A stretch of 64,000 nucleotides of DNA from Thermus altitudinis (GCF_022760835.1 NZ_JAKTNQ010000001.1:124566-188565), one strand, 5' to 3'. Shown: positions 11,428 to 20,518, numbered from the stretch's first letter. Notes: generated by a model not told the origin, from the sequence alone. Made by a program: numbers and translations.

Positions 11428-11854
11428 CTTCCACCTCCGTGAGTTTGCGCAGCAGGTTGCGGAAGAGGTTCAGTTCCTCCGGGGAAAGGCGGGCCAGGTG
11501 CTGGCCATAGGCCCTTAGCCAGGCCTCTTGCAGGCGCTTTTGCACCGCCTCCCCCTTGGGGGTGAGGCGCAGGAGCACCCTACGGCGGTCCTCGGGGTCG
11601 GGCTGGCGCTTGAGGAGGCCGGCTTCTTCCATGGAGGCCAGGAGGTGGGAGACCTGGGAGGGAAGGACCTCGAGGTGCTCCGCTATCCGGGAAGGCACCT
11701 GGATTCCCTCCTTCACCAAACGGAGCACCTCTGCCTGGAGGAGGGAGAGGCCTTCTTGGGTGAAGGTTTCCTTGGCGCGGGCAAGGAGAAGGCGCATCAA
11801 GGCGTAGCCCAGCCGGGAAAGCTCTTCCACCAGGGGGGCAGGAGGACCGTTCAT
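11420..11854 (-). CDS. MarR-family transcriptional regulator of the efflux operon
   Basis: A 144-residue winged-helix regulator. The recognition region SRIAEHLEVLPSQVSHLLAS is followed by the wing LLKRQPDPEDRRRVLLRLT, the classic MarR pattern with DRR before the wing strand. I chose ATG 11854 because a TATAGT -10 box at 11863-11868 would place transcription at about 11856, giving a leaderless message; an upstream TTG at 11863 is also in frame. It heads the operon with the TolC-like, adaptor and RND genes and overlaps the next gene by 8 bases. By analogy with other MarR proteins it probably represses this operon and responds to an efflux substrate. Confidence 0.88.
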   Translation of the reverse strand: MNGPPAPLVEELSRLGYALMRLLLARAKETFTQEGLSLLQAEVLRLVKEGIQVPSRIAEHLEVLPSQVSHLLASMEEAGLLKRQPDPEDRRRVLLRLTPKGEAVQKRLQEAWLRAYGQHLARLSPEELNLFRNLLRKLTEVEGA

Positions 11855-11862
11855 ACCTTTCA

Positions 11863-11868
11863 ACTATA
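11863..11868 (-). promoter_or_regulatory. Candidate -10 box for the marR/efflux operon
   Basis: Minus-strand TATAGT lies 8 bases upstream of the ATG at 11854, fitting a leaderless transcript. No convincing -35 is present at the normal spacing. Confidence 0.4.
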
Positions 11869-11916
11869 CACGGAGATCAATAAAAACCTGGGCCTGCCCC
11901 ACACTTTCCCATGGTG

Positions 11917-11922
11917 TACAAT
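11917..11922 (+). promoter_or_regulatory. Candidate -10 box for the CNNM/CBS membrane protein gene
   Basis: Plus-strand TACAAT lies 13 bases before the ATG at 11936, with a short GGAAGG between. It faces the marR promoter across about 50 bases. The -35 is weak. Confidence 0.3.
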
Positions 11923-11935
11923 GGCGGAAGGTGAT

Positions 11936-13261
11936 ATGGACAGACCTCCCAGTCGGTGGCTCTTCTTCCTGCCCTTCGGTTCCCTAGCCCTGGCCCAATC
12001 CCAAGCCCCAAACCCTGGGGACCTTTTTCTTTTGGTCCTTCTCCTGGGCCTTTCCGCCTTCTTCTCCGCCAGCGAAACCGCCTTCACCACCCTTTACCCC
12101 TGGAAGGTAAGGGAGCTTGCGGAAACCCAGGGGGGGCCTTTCCGGCTCCTTTCCCAGGACATCACCCGTTTCCTCACCACCATTTTGGTGGGCAACAACC
12201 TGGTGAACATCGCCGCCACCGCCTTGGTGACGGACCTGGCCACCCGGGCCTTCGGTTCCCTGGGGGTGGGGGTGGCCACCGGGGCCATGACCTTCCTCAT
12301 CCTGTTCTTTGGGGAGATCACCCCCAAGTCCATCGCCGTCCACCATGCCGTGCCCTTGGCCCGGGTGGCCGCCTGGCCCATCTATTTCTTCTCCATCCTC
12401 CTCTACCCGGTGGGCCGGTTCTTCAGCCTGGTTTCGGGTTTTGTCCTCAGGGTGTTGGGCCTCGAGCCCCGGGATACGCCTTTGGTTTCCGAGCACGAGC
12501 TTAAGCTCATCCTGGCGGGGGCGGAGGAATCGGGAACCATTGAGGCCCAGGAGGAGGAGATGATCCACTCCATCCTGGAGCTGGAGGAAACCCCGGTGCG
12601 GGAGATCATGACTCCCCGGGTGGAGATGGTGGCCATTGAGGCCGAGGCCAGCCTGGAGGAGTTCCTCCATCTCTTCCGCGAGCACCGCTACAGCCGGGTC
12701 CCCGTCTATAAGGAAAGCGTGGACCACATCGTGGGGGTGGCCTACGCCAAGGACCTCCTGGACTACTACTGTGAGGAGGACCTTAGGGGGCGTACCGTGG
12801 CCTCCATTGCCCACCCTCCCTATTTCGTTCCCGAGAACATGGATGCCTGGACGCTTCTCCGGGAGCTTCGCCGGCGCAAGGTGCACATGGCCATCGTGGT
12901 GGACGAGTTCGGGGGTACGGCAGGCCTGGTCACCATGGAGGACGTGATGGAGGAGATCGTGGGGGAGATCTACGACGAAACCGACGAGCCGGAGGATGCG
13001 GCCATCCGCCGCCTTCCCGACGGCTCCCTTTCCATCCAGGCCCAAACCCCCGTGGACGAGGTTTCCGAGGCCCTGGGGGTGGAGCTTCCCGAAGGGGAGT
13101 ACGACACCCTTTCCGGCTTCCTCTACGAGCAGTTTGGCCGCATCCCCAGCGTGGGGGAGAGCGTGGAGTGGCAGGGGTTCCGCTTCGTGGTGGAGAGCGC
13201 CGACCAGCGCCGCATAGAACGGGTACGGGTGGAAAGGCTGGTGGAGCATGGAGAGGGTTAG
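11936..13261 (+). CDS. CNNM/HlyC-CorC family membrane protein with CBS pair
   Basis: I chose ATG 11936 (GGAAGG 4 bases upstream), giving 441 residues; an in-frame ATG at 11921 is the alternative. Domains in order: signal-like segment and DUF21/CNNM transmembrane domain (about 1-185, with SASETAFTTL and LFFGEITPKSIAV typical of the family), a tandem CBS pair (about 200-345; IMTPRVEMVAIEA and VVDEFGGTAGLVTMEDVMEEIVGEI), and a C-terminal CorC/HlyC domain (about 355-440). Such proteins are implicated in Mg2+ or other divalent ion transport or homeostasis. The gene overlaps cdd by 14 bases. Confidence 0.9.
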   Translation: MDRPPSRWLFFLPFGSLALAQSQAPNPGDLFLLVLLLGLSAFFSASETAFTTLYPWKVRELAETQGGPFRLLSQDITRFLTTILVGNNLVNIAATALVTDLATRAFGSLGVGVATGAMTFLILFFGEITPKSIAVHHAVPLARVAAWPIYFFSILLYPVGRFFSLVSGFVLRVLGLEPRDTPLVSEHELKLILAGAEESGTIEAQEEEMIHSILELEETPVREIMTPRVEMVAIEAEASLEEFLHLFREHRYSRVPVYKESVDHIVGVAYAKDLLDYYCEEDLRGRTVASIAHPPYFVPENMDAWTLLRELRRRKVHMAIVVDEFGGTAGLVTMEDVMEEIVGEIYDETDEPEDAAIRRLPDGSLSIQAQTPVDEVSEALGVELPEGEYDTLSGFLYEQFGRIPSVGESVEWQGFRFVVESADQRRIERVRVERLVEHGEG

Positions 13262-13616
13262 GCAGGTTCTCGTGGCCCACCTGGAAAGGGCCTACGCTCC
13301 CTACTCCCGCTTTCCCGTGGTGGCCTTGGTGGAGGCGGAAGGGGAGAGCTTTCTTGGGGTCAACGTGGAAAACGCCTCCTTCCCCCTCTCCCAGTGTGCG
13401 GAAAGGAATGCGGTGGCCGCCATGGTCCTGGCGGGGAAAAGGCGCATAGACCGGGTGCACATCTATAGCCCCAAAGGGCCCATCCCCCCGTGCGGGGGGT
13501 GCCGCCAGGTGCTCTTGGAGTTTGGTACCCCCGGGACCGAGGTGGTGATGCACGGGCCCGAGGGCTATGTGGTGAAGACCCTGGGGGAGCTTCTGCCCTT
13601 GGGCTTCAAGTTCTAA
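13248..13616 (+). CDS. cdd: Cytidine deaminase
   Basis: A 122-residue homotetrameric-type cytidine deaminase, converting cytidine or deoxycytidine to uridine in pyrimidine salvage. The zinc site is clear: CAERNAV gives one Cys and the catalytic Glu, and PCGGCRQ gives the other two Cys ligands. NVENASFPLSQ is the substrate-binding Asn/Glu segment. It overlaps the preceding gene by 14 bases and shares its stop codon region (CTAA) with the convergent LEA14-like gene. Confidence 0.95.
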   Translation: MERVRQVLVAHLERAYAPYSRFPVVALVEAEGESFLGVNVENASFPLSQCAERNAVAAMVLAGKRRIDRVHIYSPKGPIPPCGGCRQVLLEFGTPGTEVVMHGPEGYVVKTLGELLPLGFKF

Positions 13617-14275
13617 AGGGGCAGGACCAGCTGCTGGCGGAAGAAACCTGGGACCTCGAGGGTAAGCTCCAGTCTTCCCGCGCCCCTTTCCAGACCCGGC
13701 CTGAAGCCCACCACCTGGAGCCTCCCTTCCCCTTTCGCTGGCAGGTCTACCTGGACCCGGAAGCTTTGCCCCAGGAGGACCAGATTCCCTTCCACCTTGA
13801 GGGGAAGGGGATTGGGGTTTTCCAAGAAGAAGTTCACCCCTGCCCGGCGCACCCTAAGGGGTTCCAAGGGAAAGGCCAGCCGGGTGCGGAAGAAGGTGAG
13901 GGTTTGGCCTAGGGTGCGGCCCTCCAGGGCCACCTCCACCCCCTCCCGGGAAAGGAGGGCCTGGGCCGTGGACAAGGCCCCCTTGGGGGTAAGCCGAACG
14001 GGGAGGACCTCCTCTTTCCTTCCAGGGGGTAGGCTGAGGTCCAGGGGCACCGTCACCTCCCCCACCCGGAGCCGGGTGCCGAAGGTGGCAAGGGGCAGGG
14101 GGAAGGGATTGGGGTTTTGGAACTCCACCCTTACCCCCAGGAGGAGGGCGGGTTCCGGGCTAAGCTCAAAACCCCGGATCTCGGCTCCTAGGAAACGGGC
14201 TTCCGGGGTAAGGGCTTGGGGTGCGCAAGCAGCCAGAAAGCTTAGCGCCAGGACTAGCAGGGAAGCCTTTCTCAT
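13613..14275 (-). CDS. LEA14/WHy-domain lipoprotein
   Basis: Starting at ATG 14275 (ATGA overlap with the DapA-like gene), this is 220 residues. The lipobox LAAC follows a short hydrophobic signal, so it should be a membrane-anchored lipoprotein. Two similar beta-rich modules follow: one with VRVEFQNPNPFPLPL and one with VNFFLENPNPLPLKVEG. The NPNP pattern is characteristic of WHy/LEA14 domains, proteins related to desiccation and stress tolerance in plants and bacteria. Its actual role is unknown. It ends a three-gene operon with the membrane protein at 15120 and the aldolase at 14272. Confidence 0.8.
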   Translation of the reverse strand: MRKASLLVLALSFLAACAPQALTPEARFLGAEIRGFELSPEPALLLGVRVEFQNPNPFPLPLATFGTRLRVGEVTVPLDLSLPPGRKEEVLPVRLTPKGALSTAQALLSREGVEVALEGRTLGQTLTFFRTRLAFPLEPLRVRRAGVNFFLENPNPLPLKVEGNLVLLGQSFRVQVDLPAKGEGRLQVVGFRPGLERGAGRLELTLEVPGFFRQQLVLPL

Positions 14276-15123
14276 AGGATCCACCCCTCTTCCTTTAGCC
14301 TATCCAGAACCGGAAGGAATCTGGGCCAAAGGGGGCTTTCCGTGGGATAGGGGGGCCTGGGGTACCCTGCAGGCAGGCCCAGGTGGCGTAGGGCCTGCTT
14401 GAGGAGGGGTACCCCTCCCTGGGAGAGGAGGTTCCCTAAGGGGAAGAGCCCTTTTTGCAGGGCCTGGGCCTTCGCCAACTGTCCGCTGCGGAAGGCTTCC
14501 ACGAGGGCCCGGTAGGCCCTAGGGGCCAGGTTGGCCGCGGCCAGGATGCCCCCTTCGGCTCCCAGGGCCAAAGCCCCCAGGAAGGTGGGGGCGTGGCCGG
14601 TGAAGACCCGGAAATCCCTCAGATGGGCCTGGTAAAAGGCCAGACGGGAGAGGTCCCCGCTGGAGTCCTTGATCCCAAGGATCCGGGGGTGCTGGGCCAG
14701 GCTCTCCACTGCGGCAAGGGGGAGGTCCACCTTGGTGTTCTGGGGCACGTGGTAAAGGAACACGGGCATCCTCTCCGCCAGGGCCTGGTAGTAGGCCACC
14801 AGCCCCTGGCCCAGGCTGGCGTGGTAGTACCGGGGTGGGGTGGCTAAGAGGGCCATGGCCCCCGCTTCCTGGGCCTCGAGGAGGGCCCGCTCCGCCTGGG
14901 GTAGGGTTTCCTCCATGAGGCCCACCAGGAAGGGTTTCCGGGGCTTTAGGGCCCGAAGCCCCCTGGCCCTTTCCTCCGGGGTCAGGTGGACGCCTTCCCC
15001 GTTGGAGCCGTAGATGAGGAACCCGTCCACCAAGGGTTCTAGGGCTTCCGCCAGTTGGCGAAAGGCCTCCGCATCCAGGCGGCCCTCCCGGTCAAAGGGG
15101 GTGGGGATGGGGGGAAGGATCAT
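14272..15123 (-). CDS. Dihydrodipicolinate synthase/N-acetylneuraminate lyase family aldolase
   Basis: A 283-residue class I aldolase of the DapA/NanA superfamily. The Schiff-base lysine is Lys152 in GIKDSSGD; the catalytic tyrosine is in FLYHVPQNT, and YGSNGEG near residue 40 replaces the usual GTTGE carboxylate-binding loop. That change and its context (between an unknown membrane protein and a lipoprotein, not lysine genes) suggest it is not the main DapA but a 2-keto-acid aldolase of unknown substrate. It overlaps both neighbours by ATGA. Confidence 0.85.
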   Translation of the reverse strand: MILPPIPTPFDREGRLDAEAFRQLAEALEPLVDGFLIYGSNGEGVHLTPEERARGLRALKPRKPFLVGLMEETLPQAERALLEAQEAGAMALLATPPRYYHASLGQGLVAYYQALAERMPVFLYHVPQNTKVDLPLAAVESLAQHPRILGIKDSSGDLSRLAFYQAHLRDFRVFTGHAPTFLGALALGAEGGILAAANLAPRAYRALVEAFRSGQLAKAQALQKGLFPLGNLLSQGGVPLLKQALRHLGLPAGYPRPPYPTESPLWPRFLPVLDRLKEEGWIL

Positions 15124-17051
15124 GCGGGCCTCCTTAGGCTAAGGACCAGCGCCAGGAGGTGGAGCCCATAGGCCAGGATCAGGAAGGTGGGTGTCTGGCC
15201 CTCCAGCACGGCAAAAAGCCCGTAGGCGGCCAGGAGGAGGAGGACAAGGCCCAGCCCGGAGGAGAACCCCAGACTCCCCGGCACCAGAAGGCGCACCCCC
15301 AGGGCCCAGGAGGGGGGGACCGGGGCCCTGCGCCGGGGCAGCAGGAAGGTGAGGAGGTGGTAGAGGAGGAGGAGGCCAAAGCCAGCGAAGATCCAGGGCT
15401 TCGTCCTTTCGGGAAGGGGGATGCCCAGGCGCAAAAACCCCCGGAGCGGATCCTCTTGCAGGCGCCTAAGCTCCACCTGGAGGAGGGCCAGGTAAAGGGT
15501 CCGGAAGGTGGGGCCTGGTTCCCTGGCTCCCCAGGGGTCCTGGCCCAGGTGCAAGGCGGTGCGGATGGGGCCCTCGAGGGGAGCCTGGCGGAAGGCTTGG
15601 GCCAAGGAGGCCTCGTCCCCCCTGAGGGCCAAGGCGAAGGGCAAGGAGGCTTCCTTCAGGAGGCCCAGGGCCTCCTTGGGGGTCTCCGCCAGAAGGGCGT
15701 AGCCCAGAAGGGCCTTGGCCTCAGGGGTGGGGGGCAGGGTGCGCAGCCAGTCCTGGGCTTTTTGGGTGCGGAGGGTCCCCTGGTCCAAGGGGGGGGCGAA
15801 AAGCTCCCCCCGCACCCGGGCGTCCAGTCCCTGCAGGAGGAAGCCCAGGCCAAGGGCTAGGAAGAGGGCCAGGGCCAGCACCCGTTCCCCCAGGCTGGCG
15901 TAGGCCAGGTGGAGGTGCCTGAAGCGTAGGAGTGGGTGCTTCCAGAACCCGCCCAGGTAGCCGCCAAGGGGCTTCAGGTCCTTTAACTGGGCAGGTAGGT
16001 AGAAGAGGAAGAGGTAGAGCATGAGGGCCAGGTATGCCAGGCCCAGGGTCCAAAGGGCAGGGGGAAGCAGGGTAAGCTGCGGGGGAAGCCAGGCTCTTAG
16101 GAGTTTCTCTGCTTCGCGGAAGCGCAAGGCCTGGGCAGGGTACCCCTGGGCCTCGAGGTACAGGGCCGTTTCCCTAAAAAAGGCCAACGAGCCGGGGAAA
16201 AGGGGAGTGTAGCGGAGAAGGGTCTGGGCCAGGAGAAGGGCCTTTTCGGGATCCTTCTGCCGTAAAGAGCGGGAGGTCTCGGCCATGCGGGCCACTTCCG
16301 CCTGGCCGAAGAGGAGTTCCGGCCTGTGGCCCCGGGCCAGGAGGTCCTGGCCGTAGGCCTCCAGGTCCTCCGGGGTGAGGGTGGCGGGGTCTTGGGTCCA
16401 GTAGGCGAAGTAAGGCCAAGGCTTAGGCGGGTTGAGGGCCTGGAGGAGGGAGCCTAGGGTTTGTAGGTCCTCCCCATGGCCCTCAAAGGGCAGCCGCGGG
16501 AAGGGGATGGGCAGGACCCAGTCTCCCTGTAGGAGGACCTCGGGGCCTGGGCGGAGGGCCAGGATGCGGGCCGGGGCGAAGTGGAAGGACAGGGTTTCCC
16601 CCTTGAGGCTGGTTTCCACCACCAAAAGCCCCTGGGCCACGAACACCTTATCCCCCTGGACCAAAGGGCCCAACCAGTCCCCCGGGGGCAGGGCTAGGAG
16701 GCCCCAGGGGAGCTTAAGGCCTTCCTGCGTCAGCTCGGGGGTGGTGGGGGCAAGGGCGGCGAAGCGGGCTTCCAAGGCACCGGCGGGAAGGGAAAGTCGG
16801 ACGCGGTATTCCCCGGGGGCCTTGGGGCTTAGCTCCAGCTGGAACCTTCCCTTCTGGACCTCCACCTCCAGGGTCTGCTGCCCTTCTGGTCCCTCCAGCA
16901 CCAGGGGGAAGCGCCCCTCGGGCAGGTCCCTACCCTCCAGGACCACGGGCTTGCCCACCTGGACTTCTTTCGGGGCCACGAGGCTTTGGCCCAGAACCGG
17001 GAGTCCCACGGCCAAGAGGAGGCCGATGGCCCGGGTCAGGAACGTGCGCAT
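15120..17051 (-). CDS. Large membrane protein of unknown function
   Basis: A 643-residue protein I do not recognise. It has a signal peptide (about 1-22), an extracytoplasmic beta-rich region of about 150 residues starting with a possible Ig-like domain (VGKPVVLEGRDLPEGRFPL), a helical stretch with TPR-like spacing (about 250-335), then membrane segments near 345-365, 400-420 and three at 560-640, separated by another helical repeat region. It is coupled by ATGA to the DapA-like gene and sits divergently 17 bases from sdaAB, with a -10 box placed for a leaderless message. A role in envelope assembly or sensing is only a guess. Confidence 0.7.
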   Translation of the reverse strand: MRTFLTRAIGLLLAVGLPVLGQSLVAPKEVQVGKPVVLEGRDLPEGRFPLVLEGPEGQQTLEVEVQKGRFQLELSPKAPGEYRVRLSLPAGALEARFAALAPTTPELTQEGLKLPWGLLALPPGDWLGPLVQGDKVFVAQGLLVVETSLKGETLSFHFAPARILALRPGPEVLLQGDWVLPIPFPRLPFEGHGEDLQTLGSLLQALNPPKPWPYFAYWTQDPATLTPEDLEAYGQDLLARGHRPELLFGQAEVARMAETSRSLRQKDPEKALLLAQTLLRYTPLFPGSLAFFRETALYLEAQGYPAQALRFREAEKLLRAWLPPQLTLLPPALWTLGLAYLALMLYLFLFYLPAQLKDLKPLGGYLGGFWKHPLLRFRHLHLAYASLGERVLALALFLALGLGFLLQGLDARVRGELFAPPLDQGTLRTQKAQDWLRTLPPTPEAKALLGYALLAETPKEALGLLKEASLPFALALRGDEASLAQAFRQAPLEGPIRTALHLGQDPWGAREPGPTFRTLYLALLQVELRRLQEDPLRGFLRLGIPLPERTKPWIFAGFGLLLLYHLLTFLLPRRRAPVPPSWALGVRLLVPGSLGFSSGLGLVLLLLAAYGLFAVLEGQTPTFLILAYGLHLLALVLSLRRPA

Positions 17052-17056
17052 GGGGT

Positions 17057-17063
17057 TATTCTA
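17057..17063. promoter_or_regulatory. Overlapping -10 boxes of a divergent leaderless gene pair
   Basis: The seven bases TATTCTA read as TATTCT on the plus strand (17057-17062) and TAGAAT on the minus strand (17058-17063). Each lies 6 bases from the start codon of the gene it would serve (ATG 17069 plus; ATG 17051 minus), the distance expected for leaderless transcripts. The whole intergenic gap is 17 bases. Confidence 0.5.
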
Positions 17064-17068
17064 CAAGC

Positions 17069-17731
17069 ATGGGTCTTTTAGACATGATCGGCCCGGTGAT
17101 GGTGGGGCCTTCCTCCAGCCACACCGCCGGGGCCTGCCGCCTGGCCCTTTTGGCCCGGCATCTCTTGGGGGAAAGGCCCAGGCGGGTGGAGTTTGGCCTG
17201 CACGGTTCCTTTGCCAAAACGGGAAAGGGCCACGGTACCCACCTGGCCTTGGTGGCAGGGATTTTGGGCTTCAAGCCCGACGACGAAAGGCTTAAGGAAA
17301 GCCTGCGCCTGGCGGAAGGGGAAGGGGTGGAAGTGGTCTTCAAGACGGTGGAGCTAGGGGATGTGCACCCCAACACCGTGCGCATGGTCCTGGAGGGGGA
17401 GAAGGAGCGCATCACCGTTACGGGTAGCTCCCTGGGAGGGGGGTTGGTGCGCATCTTTGACCTGGATGGCTTTGAGGTGCGTATCACTGGGGCCGCTCCC
17501 ACCTTGGTCATCCGCAACGTGGATACCCCGGGCGTGGTGGCCCGGGTGGCCCGGATCCTGGCCGATGACGAGGTCAACATTGCCTACCTCACGGTAAGCC
17601 GCAAGAAGCGGGGTGGGGAGGCCATGATGAGCCTGGAGGTGGACCGGCCCCTTTCCGAGGTTCCCCTGAGGTACCTGGAGCACCTTTCCTACATCCTCTG
17701 GGTGCGGCAGATTCCTCCGGTGATGGACTAA
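17069..17731 (+). CDS. sdaAB: L-serine dehydratase, iron-sulfur type, beta subunit
   Basis: A 220-residue beta subunit of the two-chain Fe-S L-serine ammonia-lyase, which converts serine to pyruvate and ammonia. It starts with the family motif GPSSSHTAGA near residue 13 and ends with an ACT domain (about 143-215; TLVIRNVDTPGVVARVARIL), a likely serine-sensing regulatory module. The alpha subunit carrying the Fe-S cluster is not in this window, so the genes are unlinked here. No ribosome-binding site is visible; the -10 box sits 6 bases before the ATG. It shares CTAA at its end with the convergent kinase gene. Confidence 0.92.
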   Translation: MGLLDMIGPVMVGPSSSHTAGACRLALLARHLLGERPRRVEFGLHGSFAKTGKGHGTHLALVAGILGFKPDDERLKESLRLAEGEGVEVVFKTVELGDVHPNTVRMVLEGEKERITVTGSSLGGGLVRIFDLDGFEVRITGAAPTLVIRNVDTPGVVARVARILADDEVNIAYLTVSRKKRGGEAMMSLEVDRPLSEVPLRYLEHLSYILWVRQIPPVMD

Positions 17732-18711
17732 AGCTCCCTGGCGGAGGGGAGTTCCAAGCGCAAACACGCTCCGCCCAAGGGGCTTTTGCAGGCTAAGAGC
17801 CTCCCCCCGTGGGCCTCGGCCACCCGCTTGGCGGTGTAGAGGCCGAGCCCTGAGCTTCCCCGTAGGCCCTGCCCTTGGCGGAAGGGCTGGGCCAGGGCCT
17901 CGAGGGGCAGGGGAAGCCCTTTCCCGTCGTCCTCCACCTGTATGGCGCCCTCTTCCACCCAGATGCGCACCTGGGTCTTGGCGTGGCGCAGGGCATTGCC
18001 CAGGAGGTTGGCCAGGGCCCGTTCCACAAGGAGCCTCTCCCCCCGGGCCACGCCCGCCCCCTCCACCCTCAAGGCGATTCCCCGCCTCTTGGCCTCTTCC
18101 CCGTACCGCAACAGGAGATCCTCGGCCAAGGCCCTGAGGTTTAGGGTTTCCCGCTGGGGGGTCCGGGCCTCGAGGCGGGAGAGGGCCAGGAGGTTTTCCA
18201 CCAGGAGGTGGGCCTGGGTCAACTCTCGCCTCAGGGCTAAAAGGAGCTCCACCCGCTTTTCGCGGCCCAGGTGGTCGGCCCTTTCCAGGTACTCCAGGGC
18301 GCGGATGGCGGAGAGAAGGGGGGTCTTAAGGTCATGGGCCAGGGCCCCGTAAAAGGCCTCCCTGGCCTCCATCAGGCGTTGCAGGCGTTGAAGAAGCTCT
18401 CCGAAGCGGGTGCGGAGGAGGGCGATCTCCCTGGGCGGAGGTTCCTTGGGAGCAGGAAGCCTCAGCTCGCTTACCGGGCCCTCCTTCAGGGAGAGGTAGG
18501 CCAGGGTGCGGGTGAGCTCCTCCAGGGGCCGGAGCAGGCTCCGGGCCAGGAGATACCCCACGGCTCCGGAAACCAGGGCGATGAGGAGAAGCCAGAGCAC
18601 CAAGGGGAGCCATGGACCATTCCCCATGAGGCCCAGGGTGAGGGCTAGGACCAGGTTGGGCAGAAAGGCTAGAAAGGCGATGACCAGGGCCAGCCTTGCC
18701 CTAAGGCTCAT
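17728..18711 (-). CDS. Sensor histidine kinase (orphan)
   Basis: A 327-residue membrane histidine kinase. Two N-terminal membrane helices (about 6-28 and 33-55) with almost no external loop between them are followed by a HAMP-like linker, the HisKA dimerisation domain with phospho-acceptor His126 in [12 protein letters not shown], and an HATPase domain with N box [13 protein letters not shown]1 VEDDGKGLP and G2 [13 protein letters not shown]. The tiny external loop suggests it senses something in the membrane or cytoplasm. No response regulator lies nearby. Its start overlaps the end of lepA by 11 bases, so its expression is probably tied to lepA. Confidence 0.88.
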   Translation of the reverse strand: MSLRARLALVIAFLAFLPNLVLALTLGLMGNGPWLPLVLWLLLIALVSGAVGYLLARSLLRPLEELTRTLAYLSLKEGPVSELRLPAPKEPPPREIALLRTRFGELLQRLQRLMEAREAFYGALAHDLKTPLLSAIRALEYLERADHLGREKRVELLLALRRELTQAHLLVENLLALSRLEARTPQRETLNLRALAEDLLLRYGEEAKRRGIALRVEGAGVARGERLLVERALANLLGNALRHAKTQVRIWVEEGAIQVEDDGKGLPLPLEALAQPFRQGQGLRGSSGLGLYTAKRVAEAHGGRLLACKSPLGGACLRLELPSAREL

Positions 18712-20518
18712 TCCTCCCCGCCGAAAGCACCGCCAGGAAGGCCTCCTGGGGAACCTCCACCTTGCCGATGGCCTTGAGCCGCTTCTTCCCTTCCTTTTGT
18801 TTTTCCAAGAGCTTCTTCTTCCGGGTTACGTCCCCACCGTAGCATTTGGCCAGCACGTCCTTCCTCAGGGCTTTCACCGTGGCCCGGGCGATGATCTTCC
18901 CCCCAATGGCCGCCTGGATGGGCACCTCAAAGAGCTGACGGGGGATGACCTCCGCCAGCTTGTCCACCATGGCCCGGGCCAGGGCGTAGGCCTTGTCCCG
19001 GTGGGCGATAAAGGTGAGGGCATCCACGGGTTCCCCGTGCACCAGCACGTTGACCTTGACCAGGTCCCCCGGTTGGTAGCCGATCTGCTCGTAATCCATG
19101 GAAGCATAGCCCCGGGAAAGGCTCTTCAGGCGGTCGTGGAAGTCGTAGAGGATCTCGGCAAAGGGCACCTGGTAGACCAGTTCCACCCGCTTGGTTTCTC
19201 CGGGAAGATAGGTCATGTTCACCAGGCGTCCCCGCTTTTCCTGCACCAGCTGCATGATGGCTCCCACGTACTCCTCGGGGGTAAAGACGGTGAGCTTCAC
19301 GTAGGGCTCGAGGATCTCCTCTATCTTCGTGGGGTCGGGGAGGTCGGCGGGGTTTAGCACCTCCATCTCCTCCCCGTCCTTCAGGCGCACCTTGTAGACC
19401 ACGCTGGGGGCGGTGGCGATCAGCTCCAGGCCGAACTCCCGCTCCAACCTCTCCTGCACGATCTCCGCATGGAGAAGCCCCAGGAATCCACAGCGGAAGC
19501 CAAAGCCCAAGGCGGTGGAGGTCTCCGGCTCAAAGGAAAGGGCGGCGTCATTTAGCTTCAGCTTTTCCAGGGCGTCCCGTAGCTTGTTATAGTCCCCAGA
19601 ATCCACGGGGTAGAGTCCCGCGAAGACCACGGGTTTGGCGGGGCGGAAGCCCGGGTAAGGGGCGTCCGTGGGCCTATGGGCGTGGGTGATGGTATCCCCC
19701 ACCTGGACGTCGTGGATATCCCGGATGGCGGCGACAAGCCAACCCACCTCCCCGGCGGTGAGCTCCTCCACGGGGATGAGCCCTTGGGGGGTGAAGATCC
19801 CCACCTTATCCACGGTGAACTCCTTGCCGGTGGAGTAGATGCGGATCCGGTCCCCCGGGCGCACCCGGCCCTCAAAGAGGCGGAGGTAGGGGATCACCCC
19901 TTGGTAGGCGTCGTAAAGGGAGTCAAAGATAAGGGCCTTCAAGGGGGCCTCGGGATCCCCCTTGGGGGGAGGGATGCGCTTCACGATGGCCTCGAGGATC
20001 TCCTCCACCCCTTCCCCCGTCTTGCCCGAGGCGAAGATGGCCTCGTCGGCGGGAAGGCCCAAGACCTCCTCCACCTCCAGGGCCACCTCCAGGGGCCTGG
20101 CGTTGGGAAGGTCAATCTTGTTGATGACGGGGATCATCACGTGGCCGTGCTCCAGGGCCATGTAAAACTTGGCCAAGGTCTCGGCCTCCACCCCCTGGCT
20201 GGCATCCACCACCAAAAGAACCCCTTCCACCGCCGCCAAGGCCCGGGAGACCTCGTAGGTGAAGTCCACGTGGCCGGGGGTGTCGATCAGGTTGAAGATG
20301 TAGGTTTCCCCGTCCTTGGCCCGGTACTCCACCCGCACGGCGCTGGCCTTGATGGTGATGCCCCTCTCCCGTTCCAGTTCCAGGGAGTCCAAAAACTGCT
20401 CCCGCATCTCCCGTTCGCTCACCGCATGGGTCAGCTGCAGGATGCGGTCCGCCAAGGTGGACTTCCCGTGGTCCACGTGGGCGATGATGGAGAAGTTGCG
20501 GATGCGCCTGCCATCCAT
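18701..20518 (-). CDS. lepA: Elongation factor 4 (LepA), ribosome back-translocating GTPase
   Basis: A 605-residue translational GTPase from ATG 20518 ([20 protein letters not shown]); an in-frame ATG at 20527 is the alternative and matches a leaderless start equally well. G1 is [10 protein letters not shown]3 is DTPGHVDF, G4 is NKIDLPNA. The C-terminal domain peculiar to LepA (about 480-605) ends in a Lys-rich segment [20 protein letters not shown] that enters the peptidyl-transferase region. LepA acts on stalled or mistranslocated ribosomes and in ribosome assembly. It matches the T. thermophilus protein closely. A downstream histidine kinase gene overlaps its end by 11 bases. Confidence 0.96.
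   Translation of the reverse strand: MDGRRIRNFSIIAHVDHGKSTLADRILQLTHAVSEREMREQFLDSLELERERGITIKASAVRVEYRAKDGETYIFNLIDTPGHVDFTYEVSRALAAVEGVLLVVDASQGVEAETLAKFYMALEHGHVMIPVINKIDLPNARPLEVALEVEEVLGLPADEAIFASGKTGEGVEEILEAIVKRIPPPKGDPEAPLKALIFDSLYDAYQGVIPYLRLFEGRVRPGDRIRIYSTGKEFTVDKVGIFTPQGLIPVEELTAGEVGWLVAAIRDIHDVQVGDTITHAHRPTDAPYPGFRPAKPVVFAGLYPVDSGDYNKLRDALEKLKLNDAALSFEPETSTALGFGFRCGFLGLLHAEIVQERLEREFGLELIATAPSVVYKVRLKDGEEMEVLNPADLPDPTKIEEILEPYVKLTVFTPEEYVGAIMQLVQEKRGRLVNMTYLPGETKRVELVYQVPFAEILYDFHDRLKSLSRGYASMDYEQIGYQPGDLVKVNVLVHGEPVDALTFIAHRDKAYALARAMVDKLAEVIPRQLFEVPIQAAIGGKIIARATVKALRKDVLAKCYGGDVTRKKKLLEKQKEGKKRLKAIGKVEVPQEAFLAVLSAGRNEP

Noticed and set aside
12000-13249. Long antisense frame across the CNNM/CBS gene
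   Set aside because: It is a compositional shadow; the plus-strand protein has clear CNNM, CBS and CorC domains.
14272-15123. Calling this gene dapA for lysine or diaminopimelate synthesis
   Set aside because: The substrate loop differs from true DapA, and Thermus makes lysine by the alpha-aminoadipate route, so a general aldolase label is safer.
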